Below are positions 19,071 through 28,371 of a stretch of DNA of 64,000 nt, piece by piece. This DNA comes from Magnetospirillum aberrantis SpK (GTDB lineage: Bacteria > Pseudomonadota > Alphaproteobacteria > Rhodospirillales > Magnetospirillaceae): NCBI RefSeq assembly GCF_011022235.1, contig NZ_JAAIYP010000035.1:124001-188000 (forward strand), written 5' to 3'. The translations under genes and the position numbers were made by a program. Below the pieces are notes generated by a model that worked only from the letters and a program-made list of their open reading frames with translations, searched no databases and had not been told where the DNA came from. Numbering within the stretch: position 1 is the stretch's first letter; every line of letters begins with the position of its first letter.

Positions 19071-19110
19071 TTGACAAACGGCCCCGAAGATAGTTAGTTA
19101 TTACTAACTA
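19071..19110 (+). promoter_or_regulatory. Promoter with TetR-type palindrome for the ABC export operon
   Basis: A perfect -35 hexamer TTGACA (19071-19076) is followed, where the -10 should lie, by an 8-4-8 palindrome: TAGTTAGT (19091-19098), TATT, ACTAACTA (19103-19110). It ends 21 bases before the first gene's ATG. The position over the -10 suits repression. The TetR-type gene at the end of the same operon is the obvious candidate repressor. The palindrome is read directly; the regulator assignment is inferred. Confidence 0.65.
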
Positions 19111-19131
19111 ATCAAATCTGGATGCCGTGCC

Positions 19132-20010
19132 ATGCCGCTTTCCGGTTTCCGTGCCGCCGCCACGGCCCTTGCCTTTCTCCTGCTCCTTGCCCAGCCGGTG
19201 GCGGCCGAGGACATCTATGGCCTGGGCACGGTCGAGGCCCGCGTGCTGTCCCGTGTCGGCTTCGATCTGGCCGGAACGGTTGTGGAACTGAACGCCGACC
19301 ATGGCGAGTTGGTGAAGCGCGGCCAGGTGATGGCCCGCTTGGACAGCCGCGAACAAACCGCCCGCGTCGCCCAGGACGAGGCCGGTCTGCGTCAAGCCGC
19401 CGCCGCGCTGAACCAGGCCCAGGCGCGGCTGGAACGCGCCCGCGCCCAGCAATCGCACCGCCGCAACGTCAACCAGCGCCGTCAAAGTCTGGTCCGTAAC
19501 GGCACCGTGTCGGTGGAAGCCGCCGAGGATGCCCAATCCACCGCGGAAATGGCCGCCGCCGACGTCGCCGTCGCCCAAGCCGACGTCGAGGCCGCGCGCG
19601 GCGCGATCGAAGCGGCGCAGGCGACCTTGCGATTGTCCCGCACCACCTTGGACCGCCATCAGTTGGTCGCCCCTTACGACGCGATCGTGGTCGAACGCAG
19701 CCGGGAACTGGGCGCCGCACTGACCGCCGGCACGCCGCTGTTCACCATTGTCGATCCAGGCACCGTCTGGGTTCAGGCCTTCGTCGACGAATCCCGCGCC
19801 GGCCCGTTGAAGGTCGGACAAAAGGCCACCATCACCTTGCGCTCGCTACCCGGCCGCGTCCATGCCGGCACCGTGGTCCGCATCGGCATCGAAAGCGACC
19901 GCGTCTCCGAGGAACGCCGGGTCCACGTCGCCTTCGATTCTCCGCTTGCCGACTTCCACCTGGGGGAACAGGCCGAAATCCTGGTCTCCACCGACGGCGC
20001 CACGCCATGA
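19132..20010 (+). CDS. Periplasmic adaptor (HlyD/MacA-like) of an ABC exporter
   Basis: 292 residues with a signal peptide (FLLLLAQPVAAED). The barrel-sandwich domain is split around an Ala/Gln/Arg-rich helical hairpin (about 70-165), and a beta-barrel follows (YDAIVVERSRELGAALTAGTPLFTI). Such adaptors connect inner-membrane transporters to TolC-like channels. The stop overlaps the permease start (ATGA). First gene of a four-gene operon of adaptor, permease, ATPase and TetR-type regulator. Confidence 0.85.
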   Translation: MPLSGFRAAATALAFLLLLAQPVAAEDIYGLGTVEARVLSRVGFDLAGTVVELNADHGELVKRGQVMARLDSREQTARVAQDEAGLRQAAAALNQAQARLERARAQQSHRRNVNQRRQSLVRNGTVSVEAAEDAQSTAEMAAADVAVAQADVEAARGAIEAAQATLRLSRTTLDRHQLVAPYDAIVVERSRELGAALTAGTPLFTIVDPGTVWVQAFVDESRAGPLKVGQKATITLRSLPGRVHAGTVVRIGIESDRVSEERRVHVAFDSPLADFHLGEQAEILVSTDGATP

Positions 20011-21137
20011 ACCTGGCGCTTCGCGACATCCGCCACCGGGCCGGCCGCTTCGTGCTGACCGCGGTGGGACTCTCGCTGTTGCTGGGGGTGGTGATGTCCA
20101 TGATCGGCATCTATCGCGGTCTGGTCGACGACGCCTTGGCGCTGGCGCGTGCCCCGGCGGCCGAGCTTTGGGTGGTCGAAGGGGGAACCCGAGGCCCCTT
20201 CGCCGAAGCATCGCGCATCCCCCGCGACACCCGTGCCGCCATCGCCCGTCTTGACGGGGTGGCCGCCGCCGGCGCGGTAACCTACCAATCGCTTCAGGTG
20301 AGCGTGGACGGCCGGCCGTTGCGCCTGTTCGTGGTCGGACACGAACTGGACCGCCCCGGCGGCCCGACCGCCATCGCCGATGGCCGCGCCATCGAGCGCA
20401 GCCATTTCGAACTGGTGGTGGACCGCCGCACCGGGCTTAAGCTGGGGGAACGGCTGCGTCTGGGAACCGACACCTTCACCGTGGTCGGACGCACCAAGGG
20501 GCAGGTGGATTCCGCCGGCAACGCCGTCGCCTATATGACCTTGTCCGATGCCCAGAAACTGCAATTCACGCTGGAAGGCGCCGCCGCCCGCAACCAGGCG
20601 GCACGAGGAGAAAGTCCGAACCGGCAACAAGTCAACGCGGTGGTGGCGCGGGTCAAACCCGGCCATGACCCCGACGAACTGGCGCAATCGGTGCGCCGCT
20701 GGAAACACCTCGCCGCGTTGTCCCAGGATCAACAGGAAAGCCTGTTGCTGACGTCGGTGGTGGAAAAGGCCCGCCGCCAGATCGGCCTGTTCACCGCCGT
20801 CTTGTTGGCGGTGTCCACGGTGATCATCGCCTTGATCATCTACACCATGACCATGGACAAGATGCGCGAGATCGCGACATTGAAGCTGATCGGCGCCCCA
20901 GACCGCACCATCGCCGGCCTGATCTTGCAGCAATCCCTGGCCCTGGGCGGGCTGGCCTTCGTCACCGGAACGACCCTTGTCACCCTGGCCGCCGGGGTCT
21001 TTCCCCGCCGGGTGCTGATCCTGCCCGCCGACGTGGCCGCCTTGTCCTTGGTCGTCCTGACGATCTGCGTCGTCGCCAGCCTGTTCGGGGTGCGTTACGC
21101 CTTGCGCGTCGATCCCGCCCGCGCGCTGGGAGGTTGA
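20007..21137 (+). CDS. FtsX/MacB/DevC-like ABC permease
   Basis: 376 residues with the MacB-fold layout: one N-terminal helix (about 15-36), a large periplasmic domain (about 40-255) and three C-terminal helices (about 265-285, 310-335, 345-365). The C-terminus YALRVDPARALGG is typical of the FtsX family (usually DPA-AL). A single permease with an adaptor and one ATPase matches DevBCA/MacAB-type exporters, which work by mechanotransmission rather than transport through the permease. Confidence 0.85.
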   Translation: MNLALRDIRHRAGRFVLTAVGLSLLLGVVMSMIGIYRGLVDDALALARAPAAELWVVEGGTRGPFAEASRIPRDTRAAIARLDGVAAAGAVTYQSLQVSVDGRPLRLFVVGHELDRPGGPTAIADGRAIERSHFELVVDRRTGLKLGERLRLGTDTFTVVGRTKGQVDSAGNAVAYMTLSDAQKLQFTLEGAAARNQAARGESPNRQQVNAVVARVKPGHDPDELAQSVRRWKHLAALSQDQQESLLLTSVVEKARRQIGLFTAVLLAVSTVIIALIIYTMTMDKMREIATLKLIGAPDRTIAGLILQQSLALGGLAFVTGTTLVTLAAGVFPRRVLILPADVAALSLVVLTICVVASLFGVRYALRVDPARALGG

Positions 21138-21140
21138 GCC

Positions 21141-21839
21141 ATGACACATCCCTTGATCCGATTGCGCGGAATGGCGAAGCATTACGGCGAGGGCGCCACC
21201 CGCGTCGATGCCTTGCGGGCGGTGGACATGGACATCCACGCCGGCAGCGTGGTCGGCTTGCTGGGACCGTCCGGGTCGGGCAAGAGCACCTTGCTCAACC
21301 TGATCGGCGCCATCACCGACCCCAGCGGCGGGCACATGATCCTGGATGGCGAAACGGTCTATGACGGCCGCTGGCTGCGCCGCGACCTGCGCCGGCTGCG
21401 GCTGGAAAAGATCGGCTTCATCTTCCAGTTCCACAATTTGATGCCGTTCTTGTCGGCACGCGAGAATGTCGAGGTGGTGCTGGACCTTGCCGGCTGGCCC
21501 GCCGCCAAACGACGCGAACGCGCTCAATCCCTGCTCGACTATCTCCAGGTCGGCGACAAGGCCCAGGCCAAGCCGGCGCAATTGTCCGGCGGCCAGGCCC
21601 AACGGATCGCCATAGCCCGCGCCCTGGCCAATAATCCCCGCATCATCCTGGCCGACGAACCGACGGCGGCCCTGGATTCCGAACGCGCCGCCATCGTCAT
21701 GGACCTGTTGCGCAAGGTCGCCGCCGACCAAGGGGCGGCGGTGGTGGTGGTTACCCACGACGACAAGATCATGAACCGCCTGGACGTCATCCACCGGCTG
21801 CGCGAAGGTGTCTTGCAGTCCCCCGAGGAGAGGACGTGA
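21141..21839 (+). CDS. ABC transporter ATPase (LolD/MacB/DevA-like)
   Basis: 232 residues. Walker A is GPSGSGKST, the signature LSGGQ occurs as AQLSGGQAQRIAIARAL, and Walker B is IILADEPTAALD, followed by the switch His in VVVVTHD. GGGAGG lies just before the ATG and the stop overlaps the TetR-type start. It energises the preceding permease and adaptor. Confidence 0.9.
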   Translation: MTHPLIRLRGMAKHYGEGATRVDALRAVDMDIHAGSVVGLLGPSGSGKSTLLNLIGAITDPSGGHMILDGETVYDGRWLRRDLRRLRLEKIGFIFQFHNLMPFLSARENVEVVLDLAGWPAAKRRERAQSLLDYLQVGDKAQAKPAQLSGGQAQRIAIARALANNPRIILADEPTAALDSERAAIVMDLLRKVAADQGAAVVVVTHDDKIMNRLDVIHRLREGVLQSPEERT

Positions 21840-22426
21840 CCCCCCGCCGCAAAAGCGCCGCCGACCGTCGCGCCGAAATCGTCGCCACGGCGTTGGCCCT
21901 GGCCGGCGAGATGGGGCCGCACAAGGTCACCACCGAAGCCGTCGCCACCCGCATCGGCCTGACCCAACCCGCCATTTTTCGCCATTTCCCACGCAAGGAC
22001 GACATGTGGCTGGCGGTCATGGCGTGGCTGAGGGAACAATTGTCGGCACGATGGGAAGACGCACTGACCGCGCCCGCCCACGACGCCCTGGGCGCGGTGG
22101 TCGCCGCCCATCTGGACTTCGTGTCACGACTTCCCGCCCTGCCGCTGGTGCTATTGTCGCCGGAACTGCGCCGCGACTGCGCCGCCCTGGCCGAGGAGAC
22201 GGAGCACCTGATGGCGGCGTTCATGGCCGCCCTGTCCCGCGCGATCCGTTTGGACCAGACCGCCGGCCGCCTGAGCGGCCGGACAACGCCCGAAGACGCG
22301 GCCCAATTGGTGTTGGCGGTGATCCAGGGAACCGCCTTGCGCTGGGCGGTAGCGAAACAGGGTTTCGACCTGAAAGGCCAGGGCATACGCATCCTGGCGC
22401 TGGCAATCAGCGGCCTTGCCCCATAG
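21836..22426 (+). CDS. TetR-family regulator of the ABC export operon
   Basis: 196 residues from a GTG that overlaps the ATPase stop, with GAGGAG upstream. The N-terminal helix-turn-helix (TTEAVATRIGLTQPAIFRHF, then PRKDDMW) is typical TetR, and the C-terminal part is the variable ligand-binding region. It is the last gene of the operon headed by a palindromic promoter, so it probably represses its own operon and senses an exported compound. It converges with the kinase gene on the other strand, leaving three bases between stops. Confidence 0.88.
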   Translation: MTPRRKSAADRRAEIVATALALAGEMGPHKVTTEAVATRIGLTQPAIFRHFPRKDDMWLAVMAWLREQLSARWEDALTAPAHDALGAVVAAHLDFVSRLPALPLVLLSPELRRDCAALAEETEHLMAAFMAALSRAIRLDQTAGRLSGRTTPEDAAQLVLAVIQGTALRWAVAKQGFDLKGQGIRILALAISGLAP

Positions 22427-22429
22427 GGA

Positions 22430-24316
22430 TCAGACCTCGACCAGTTGGTTTTCCGTCAGGGGAAAGCGGATTTCCACCGCGATGCCGTCAGCCCGGCGGA
22501 CCGCGATGTCGCCATGCATCTGGCGAACCAGGGCGCCGACCATGCGCAGGCCCAGCGCCGTGCTGGTTCCGTCAAAATCCAACGGACGATCGGCGATGCC
22601 GCCATCGGCGGCGACCACCAGCATCCCCTCGCCCGGATGGGGAACGAAGGTGCGAACCGACAAATGGCCACCAGCCTCGCCAAAGCCCGATTTCAAGGCG
22701 TTGGCGACCAATTCGTGGACGATCAGCGCCAAAGGCTCGGCCTTGTCCACGCCCAACACCAAGGCGTCACCCGCGACCGTGAGCTTGATCCGGTCATCGC
22801 GCGGAGCCGAGGCCCGAAACAGTTCCCCGCACAAGGTCCGGGCGTATTGGGTGAAATCAAGGGCGGCCAAGTTCTTTTGCTTGTAAATCAGCTCGTGAAC
22901 CTTGGCCAACGACAAAATTCTGCCGCAAGCTTCGTCGAAATGCCCGCGCAAGGCCAAGTCGGTGATCTGCCAGCCCTGCATCTGAAGGATCGACGAAACG
23001 ATCTGGAGATTGTTTTTGACCCGATGGTGAACCTCTTGCACCAACAGCCGGTTTTCCGTCAGCGACGCCTTAAGGTCTTCTTCCATGGCGGTGCGCGCGG
23101 TGATGTCCCGCAATACCACCACCACCGAATTGCTGCTGCCGGCCGGCGACACCTGTAGTTCCAGACATAAGCGGTCACCATGCCATGACAGGCAGATTTC
23201 ACGGGTTCGGGCGACCCCGTCCCCGAGAACCTCAAGCGCCAGATCCTCGACAGGAGCCATCAGCGCCGGATCCATTCCCGCCTCGCGCCAAGTCCGTCCC
23301 CCAAGTTCGCGGGCTCCGCGTTCCAGGAATGCCTGGGCGGCGCGGCTGGCGAACAGGACGCGCCCCGGCCCGTCAAGCATCAACACCGGATCCAACGTGG
23401 CGTCCAACACGGCATCCAGCATCCTGGCATGCTGCGCCACCTCGCCGGACAAGGCTCGCTCGCGCTCCAAGGCGCCGAAGATCAGGGATTGCGGCCGCTT
23501 GAGGCCACTGTCGACCACCGCCTTGAGAAAGGCCCAGGCACTGAATATCTTGAGGGCATGGCCAACCAGATGGGTCAGGCCGAAGACATCGGTGTACCAA
23601 AGGAAGCACAGCTCGGTCAGAAGCTTGGCGCCCACCGACAGGGTCAGCAAGGTGTAGATGGCAGGGTCGAAACCACCCGAGCGGCGGCGGAAAAGCATCA
23701 GCACCGCCAGGAAAACCGCCACCACCACCACTTCGATGGAAACCTTGAAGGTGGTGACCCCCACCCCCGGCACGAAAGCGGCCGGCAGCCAATCGGCGAA
23801 GATGGCGCCGACCAGGAGACAGAATCCCCCCCCCAGCACGACCATCAGGAGGCGGTCGCCATAGCGACGTTGCGGTGCCCATACCGCCACCAGGAAACAT
23901 ACCGCCTCGAACAACCGCCCAGCCAACCAGAACTGGGTCGGCAGGTTGCCGCCACGGGAGTCGATGATACCGACACCCTTGTAGGAAAAGGTGTGCAGCA
24001 GGTCGAATCCACCAACGAAAAGCTGGCCCACCCCCAGGAGCAGCAGATAATTACGGCCGATCCAGTCGCGTGACGACCACGCCACCACGGCGGCGGCGAA
24101 GGCGACGACAATCGAGAACGTTTCCGCCAGGGTGTGGAAAACCGCGAAATTGGCGGCCCACAAAGCGCACAGCAGCACGCCAAGCAGACCGAACCCGGCC
24201 ACGGCGCCGGACCCGATGACCGGTCGCGTCGATACCGCCGAGGTCAACCGCCCGTCGTCCAACCGCACCACTCCCACAGCCAAGCCTCGCCGCCAAGGCA
24301 ATCCTTGGCGACACAC
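22430..24316 (-). CDS. MASE3-PAS histidine kinase of the HisKA_2 type
   Basis: About 628 residues. An N-terminal MASE3 membrane sensor spans about 30-270 with multiple helices and the motif FHTLAETFSIVVAF, then LFVGGFDLLHTFSYKG. A PAS domain (about 300-405) and HisKA_2 follow, with His430 in EVHHRVKNNLQIVSSIL, then a HATPase domain (ELVANALKSGF, ALGLRMV). The HHRVKNNLQ box is that of HWE/HisKA_2 kinases. The GTG start is uncertain: a perfect hairpin covers codons 3-9, and another GTG about 40 bases downstream has a GCGAGG site. It lies 79 bases after a NarL-type regulator gene on the same strand. Confidence 0.85.
   Translation of the reverse strand: MCRQGLPWRRGLAVGVVRLDDGRLTSAVSTRPVIGSGAVAGFGLLGVLLCALWAANFAVFHTLAETFSIVVAFAAAVVAWSSRDWIGRNYLLLLGVGQLFVGGFDLLHTFSYKGVGIIDSRGGNLPTQFWLAGRLFEAVCFLVAVWAPQRRYGDRLLMVVLGGGFCLLVGAIFADWLPAAFVPGVGVTTFKVSIEVVVVAVFLAVLMLFRRRSGGFDPAIYTLLTLSVGAKLLTELCFLWYTDVFGLTHLVGHALKIFSAWAFLKAVVDSGLKRPQSLIFGALERERALSGEVAQHARMLDAVLDATLDPVLMLDGPGRVLFASRAAQAFLERGARELGGRTWREAGMDPALMAPVEDLALEVLGDGVARTREICLSWHGDRLCLELQVSPAGSSNSVVVVLRDITARTAMEEDLKASLTENRLLVQEVHHRVKNNLQIVSSILQMQGWQITDLALRGHFDEACGRILSLAKVHELIYKQKNLAALDFTQYARTLCGELFRASAPRDDRIKLTVAGDALVLGVDKAEPLALIVHELVANALKSGFGEAGGHLSVRTFVPHPGEGMLVVAADGGIADRPLDFDGTSTALGLRMVGALVRQMHGDIAVRRADGIAVEIRFPLTENQLVEV
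24291..24310. promoter_or_regulatory. Perfect 8-bp hairpin at the 5' end of the MASE3 kinase gene
   Basis: CGCCAAGG and CCTTGGCG pair around four bases. It either lies in the first codons of the kinase or, if a downstream GTG is the start, in its leader. Possible translation control. Confidence 0.35.
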
Positions 24317-24395
24317 ACCCCCTACTTGAGGTTATAGACGGCTCGGTCGGGTTAAGCGAGCCCACCACAGGAACGATCCAGATAGTTCCAAGGAA

Positions 24396-25025
24396 CTATT
24401 CGATCAATCCGCGCCGCATGGCGTAAGTGGCGAGTTCCGCGGAATTATGCAGGTCCAGCTTCTGCATGATCTTGGTGCGATGGGTTTCCACCGTCTTGAT
24501 GGCGATGGACAAGGTTTCGGCGATCTCGCGGTTCTTGAGCCCCTGGGCGATCAGACGCAGCACCTCGCGCTCACGCGCGGTCAGCGCCACCGCCACGGTG
24601 TCGGCGCCATCGAGATATTCGCGGACGGCCTCCTCGTTCAGGCCCGGCCCCAGATAATGGCGGCCGGATCGCACCGAACCGATGGCGGCCATCAATTCGT
24701 CGTGCCCCAGTTTCTTGAGTGCGTAACCGTCGGCGCCGGCGGCCAGGGCCTCGGCCACGCGGCGTTCGCAATTGGCCACGGTCAGGATCAGAACCTTGAT
24801 CTGCGACGCCATCCGCTTGATGCGGCGTGTCGCCTCGACCCCGTCCAGCACAGGCATGGACAGGTCCATCAACACGATATCGGGCCGAAGCGAACGGGCC
24901 ATGCTTACGGCCGCTTCGCCATCTTCGGCCTCTCCAACGACTTCCACGTCCTCCGCCTTTAAAAGGGCGGCCAGACCCTGGCGCACGAGTTGTTGGTCCT
25001 CGGCGATCAGGATACGAATGGGCAC
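24396..25025 (-). CDS. NarL-family response regulator upstream of the MASE3 kinase
   Basis: 209 residues from a GTG with AGGAGG eight bases upstream. Receiver with Asp54 in VLMDLSMPVLDG; C-terminal LuxR-type helix-turn-helix (LTAREREVLRLIAQGLKN, ETLSIAIKTVETHRTKI). It precedes a HisKA_2-type kinase, which is unusual because that kinase class usually partners with PhyR- or CheY-like receivers. The pairing is inferred from order and strand only. Confidence 0.9.
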   Translation of the reverse strand: MPIRILIAEDQQLVRQGLAALLKAEDVEVVGEAEDGEAAVSMARSLRPDIVLMDLSMPVLDGVEATRRIKRMASQIKVLILTVANCERRVAEALAAGADGYALKKLGHDELMAAIGSVRSGRHYLGPGLNEEAVREYLDGADTVAVALTAREREVLRLIAQGLKNREIAETLSIAIKTVETHRTKIMQKLDLHNSAELATYAMRRGLIE

Positions 25026-25160
25026 GCGAATGTCCTCCTACGATTGCTCAACCGGCATGAATAGGGGCCAGCGCCACCATGCCTCAATTTCACGCGAAAA
25101 TCGAGAGCCGGCACCATCGACCACGCAATCACTTGCCCTTCACCGGAAAATGAGTGTTTC

Positions 25161-25199
25161 ATGTGCAAAGATGTCGATTGCGGGATTTTTAAGCAATGA
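25161..25199 (+). CDS. 12-residue upstream reading frame overlapping the NifX-like start
   Basis: ATG at 25161 opens MCKDVDCGIFKQ and stops at TGA 25197-25199, overlapping the next gene's ATG in the ATGA arrangement. The peptide holds two Cys spaced by four residues. No clear ribosome site precedes it. It may be a leader coupling translation to the NifX-like gene, or chance. Confidence 0.3.
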   Translation: MCKDVDCGIFKQ

Positions 25200-25582
25200 A
25201 GGTCGCCGTTGCCAGCTCCGATTTTGCCACCGTCACCGGCCATGCCGGCCGTGCCCGCAAATGGCTGGTGTTCGAGGTGGCAGCCGACGGCACCCTGGGC
25301 GAACCGGTCCGCGTCGAACTGAGCAGCGACGAAGTGTTCCATTACGCCGAGGACGGGCGGCCGCATGTGCTTGACGGCGTCGACGCGCTGATCGCCCAAT
25401 CGGCCGGGGACGGCTTCCTCAAGAACATGGAACAGCGCGGCATCCGCCCGGTTCTGACCGCCGAAAGCGACCCCGTGACGGCGGTGCGGGCCTTGCTGGC
25501 CGACACCACCATCCCCCCGAAGCCACGCCCCATCGGGTCGCTGATCTGCAAGACCATCGACCTGTTTTCCAAACACAAGTGA
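25196..25582 (+). CDS. NifX/NifB-C-terminal-like (dinitrogenase cofactor family) protein
   Basis: 128 residues forming one domain of the NifX/NafY family, recognisable by the opening MKVAVASSDF, the segment VFEV, then VDALIAQSAGDGFLKNMEQRGI. Family members bind Fe-S or FeMo-cofactor precursors, but many stand-alone members have no proven role in nitrogen fixation. The C-terminal tail (LICKTIDLFSKHK) is basic. No nif genes are nearby, so a general metal-cluster role is as likely. Its start overlaps a 12-residue upstream frame. Confidence 0.8.
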   Translation: MKVAVASSDFATVTGHAGRARKWLVFEVAADGTLGEPVRVELSSDEVFHYAEDGRPHVLDGVDALIAQSAGDGFLKNMEQRGIRPVLTAESDPVTAVRALLADTTIPPKPRPIGSLICKTIDLFSKHK

Positions 25583-25613
25583 AACGGGATGTCGCCGAAG
25601 CGCACCCCGGAAT

Positions 25614-27035
25614 TCACTTCTTCTTGTTCTTGGCGTAGGGATTCTTGCCGCCGCGCACGAACAGCCTGAGCGGCACGCCGGGCAACTTGAACGCCTCGCG
25701 CAGACCGTTGACCAGATAGCGTGTATAAGCCTCGGGCAATTCCTCGGGCTTGGAGGCGAAAATGATGAAGGTCGGCGGCCGCGCCTTGGCCTGGGTCATG
25801 TAGCGGATCTTCAACCGCCGGCCACCGGCCAGCGCCGGCGGCGGATGGTGCGCCACCACTTCCTCGAGCCACTGGTTCAGCTTGGCCGTCGAAATGCGGC
25901 GGTTCCAGGTCTTGTGCTGTTCGATCACCGCGTCCATCAGCTTGCCCAGGCCTTTGCCGGCCAGGGCACTCATGGTGACGCAGGGCACGCCGCGCACCTG
26001 CGGCATCGAGGTTTCCAGCCGGTCGCGCAGCCGGGCCATCGCCTCGTCGGGCTTTTCCACCACGTCCCACTTGTTGATGGCGATGACCAGGGCACGCCCT
26101 TCCTCGATCACCATGCGGGCGATGGTCAGATCCTGCTTGTCGAGGATGGCGGCGGCATCCATCACCAGCACCACCACCTCGGCCATGCGGATGGCCTCGA
26201 GCGTGTTGGACACCGACAGCTTCTCGACCGGATCGTCGATGTTGGCCCGTTTGCGAAGCCCGGCGGTGTCCACCAGCCGGATCCGGCGTTCCTTGTGTTC
26301 CCATTCGCTGGTGATGGCGTCGCGCGTCAGGCCGGCCTCGGGACCGGTCAACATGCGGTCCTCGCCCAACAGACGGTTGACCAGCGTGGACTTGCCGACA
26401 TTGGGGCGGCCGGCGATCACCAATTGCAGGGGCCGGGCCGCGGCCTTGGCTTCCTCGGCGGCGTTGGCGGCTTCCTCGTCCTGGTCTTCGGCGGATTGTT
26501 CGACGGCGTCCTCGTCCTCGTCGTCGTTCAACGCCCCCGCCGCCTCGGCATAGGGCTGAAGCGCGAAGAACAGGTCGGACAACCCTTCGCCATGTTCCGC
26601 CGACACCGGCACCGGCTCGCCCAGCCCCAGGCCATAGGCTTCGTACAGACCGGGCTCGCCGGCGCGGCCTTCGCATTTGTTGGCCACCAGGATCACCGGC
26701 GTCTTCGCCTTGCGCAACAGGTCGGCGAAGTGGCGGTCCAGCGGCGTCACCCCGGCCCGCGAATCGATCAGCAACAGGGCGACGTCGGCTTCCTCGACCG
26801 CCTGGTCGGTCTGGCGGCGCATGCGGGCCTCCACCGAATCGTCGGTGGCGTCCTCGTAGCCGGCGGTGTCGATGACGGTGAAATCCATGCCCAGAAGCGT
26901 GGCCGCACCAGCACGCCGGTCACGGGTGACGCCGGGCATGTCGTGCACGATGGCGACACGCTTGCCGACCAGACGGTTGAAGAGCGTGGACTTGCCGACA
27001 TTGGGTCGGCCGACGATGGCGACGGTGAATCCCAT
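25614..27035 (-). CDS. der: Ribosome-assembly GTPase Der (EngA)
   Basis: 473 residues with two tandem GTPase domains and a C-terminal KH-like domain, as in all Der proteins. G1 of the first is GRPNVGKST at the N-terminus, of the second GRPNVGKST near 210. DTAGYED and DTAGLRKRA are the G3 motifs; NKCEG and NKWDV the G4. An acidic linker ([18 protein letters not shown]) separates the domains. The C-terminal tail is Lys/Arg-rich, usual for rRNA contact. Der matures the 50S subunit. It follows bamB by one base, an arrangement common in proteobacteria. Confidence 0.97.
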   Translation of the reverse strand: MGFTVAIVGRPNVGKSTLFNRLVGKRVAIVHDMPGVTRDRRAGAATLLGMDFTVIDTAGYEDATDDSVEARMRRQTDQAVEEADVALLLIDSRAGVTPLDRHFADLLRKAKTPVILVANKCEGRAGEPGLYEAYGLGLGEPVPVSAEHGEGLSDLFFALQPYAEAAGALNDDEDEDAVEQSAEDQDEEAANAAEEAKAAARPLQLVIAGRPNVGKSTLVNRLLGEDRMLTGPEAGLTRDAITSEWEHKERRIRLVDTAGLRKRANIDDPVEKLSVSNTLEAIRMAEVVVLVMDAAAILDKQDLTIARMVIEEGRALVIAINKWDVVEKPDEAMARLRDRLETSMPQVRGVPCVTMSALAGKGLGKLMDAVIEQHKTWNRRISTAKLNQWLEEVVAHHPPPALAGGRRLKIRYMTQAKARPPTFIIFASKPEELPEAYTRYLVNGLREAFKLPGVPLRLFVRGGKNPYAKNKKK

Positions 27036-27036
27036 G

Positions 27037-28347
27037 TCAGCGATAAGCCACGAGGTCGGCGTCGTTGGTGACGAAATACAAGGTGCCGTTGGCCACCGCC
27101 GGCTGGATGGTCACGCCATCGGAAACCGACACCTTGCCCAGCACCTCGCCGGTATAGGGCGACAGCGCCACCAGATACCCGTCGGAGCTGCCGACGATCA
27201 GACGGTCTGAAGCCAGCACCGGACCAGCCCAGATGACCCGCCCCTCCTTGTCTTCCTCGTCTTCCCAGATGCGCAATTGGGTCACCCACAACAAACGCCC
27301 GGTCTTGGCCTCGACCGCCAACGCCTCGTTGCTGTTGGTGACCAGGAACAGATAGTCGCCGGCCACCCACGGGCTTTGGATGCCGCCCACTTCGCGTTCC
27401 CACAGCCGGCGGCCGGTCCGCAGGTCGATGGCCACCAGCATGTCGGCATGGCCGATGGCGTAGACACGTCCACGGTCGATGATGGGCCGCCCGCGGATAT
27501 CGGACAGGGTGGCGACGTTGTCGGTGCGGCGCAGGGTGGTCAACTGGTCCTGCCACAGCACCGAACCGTTGTCGATGCGCAGCGCGAACAGCTCGCCCGA
27601 GGAATAGGGAACCACCACCACGTTGCCATCGACCGCCGGGCTGGTGCCGGCCAACAGGCTGGCACCTTCCGAGATGCCCTGGTGGGTCCACAACACGGCA
27701 CCGTCCTCGGCCGCCAGACAATGGGTCTGGTTGTCGACCGTGACGACGAACACGCGGCCGGCCCGCACGGTGGGCGCGCCACGCATGGGACCCGACAGGC
27801 TTTGACGCCACACCACCTTGCCGGTCTTGGCCTCGATGGCCACCACCTGGGCGAAGCCGGTGGTTGCGAACAGCAGGCCATCCTCGTAGGCGACGCCGCC
27901 GCTGGCGAAGGTGGAATCCTCGTCGTCCGGGGTCAGGTCCAGATCCCACACCACGTCGCCGGTATTGGCGTTGATGGCGCGCACCGAAGCCTCGGCGTCC
28001 ATGGTGAAGGCCAAGCCTTCGGCCACCACCGGCTGGGCCAGCAGGCGGGCACGCTTGCCCGCGCCTTCGCCGATACCGGTCCGCCATTGCCGTTCCAAGC
28101 GGTCGCCCACTTCCATGTGGTGCATGGCGTGATTGGCGAAGCCGCCGGCCTGCGGCCATTCGCTGTTGGGTTCAGGCGGCGGCAGCTTGATCTCGGCGTC
28201 CTTGACCTCGGGCTCCAGCGCCTTTTCACGCGACAGAACCGAGATGCGCTTGCCCGGCAAAGGCGGCGCGGCATTATCACCCATCCAACTGGAACAAGCA
28301 CTCAGCCCCAGCACGGCCACCATCCCCAAAGCCAGACGACGCATCAT
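27037..28347 (-). CDS. bamB: Outer-membrane assembly lipoprotein BamB
   Basis: About 436 residues. A lipoprotein signal ends at LGLSAC (Cys near 19). A PQQ-type beta-propeller follows, with repeated G-V-W/L-W motifs such as [30 protein letters not shown] and [10 protein letters not shown]. BamB is the scaffold of the BAM machine for outer-membrane protein insertion. The ATG at 28347 is preferred to an upstream GTG. It is part of a YfgM-like gene, bamB, der series. Confidence 0.92.
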   Translation of the reverse strand: MMRRLALGMVAVLGLSACSSWMGDNAAPPLPGKRISVLSREKALEPEVKDAEIKLPPPEPNSEWPQAGGFANHAMHHMEVGDRLERQWRTGIGEGAGKRARLLAQPVVAEGLAFTMDAEASVRAINANTGDVVWDLDLTPDDEDSTFASGGVAYEDGLLFATTGFAQVVAIEAKTGKVVWRQSLSGPMRGAPTVRAGRVFVVTVDNQTHCLAAEDGAVLWTHQGISEGASLLAGTSPAVDGNVVVVPYSSGELFALRIDNGSVLWQDQLTTLRRTDNVATLSDIRGRPIIDRGRVYAIGHADMLVAIDLRTGRRLWEREVGGIQSPWVAGDYLFLVTNSNEALAVEAKTGRLLWVTQLRIWEDEEDKEGRVIWAGPVLASDRLIVGSSDGYLVALSPYTGEVLGKVSVSDGVTIQPAVANGTLYFVTNDADLVAYR

Positions 28348-28371
28348 GGACAACACCCCAGATCGAGAAGA

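Noticed and set aside
25196-25582. Evidence for a nitrogen-fixation island around the NifX-like gene.
   Set aside because: No other nif-type gene is present nearby; neighbours are der and a two-component system.
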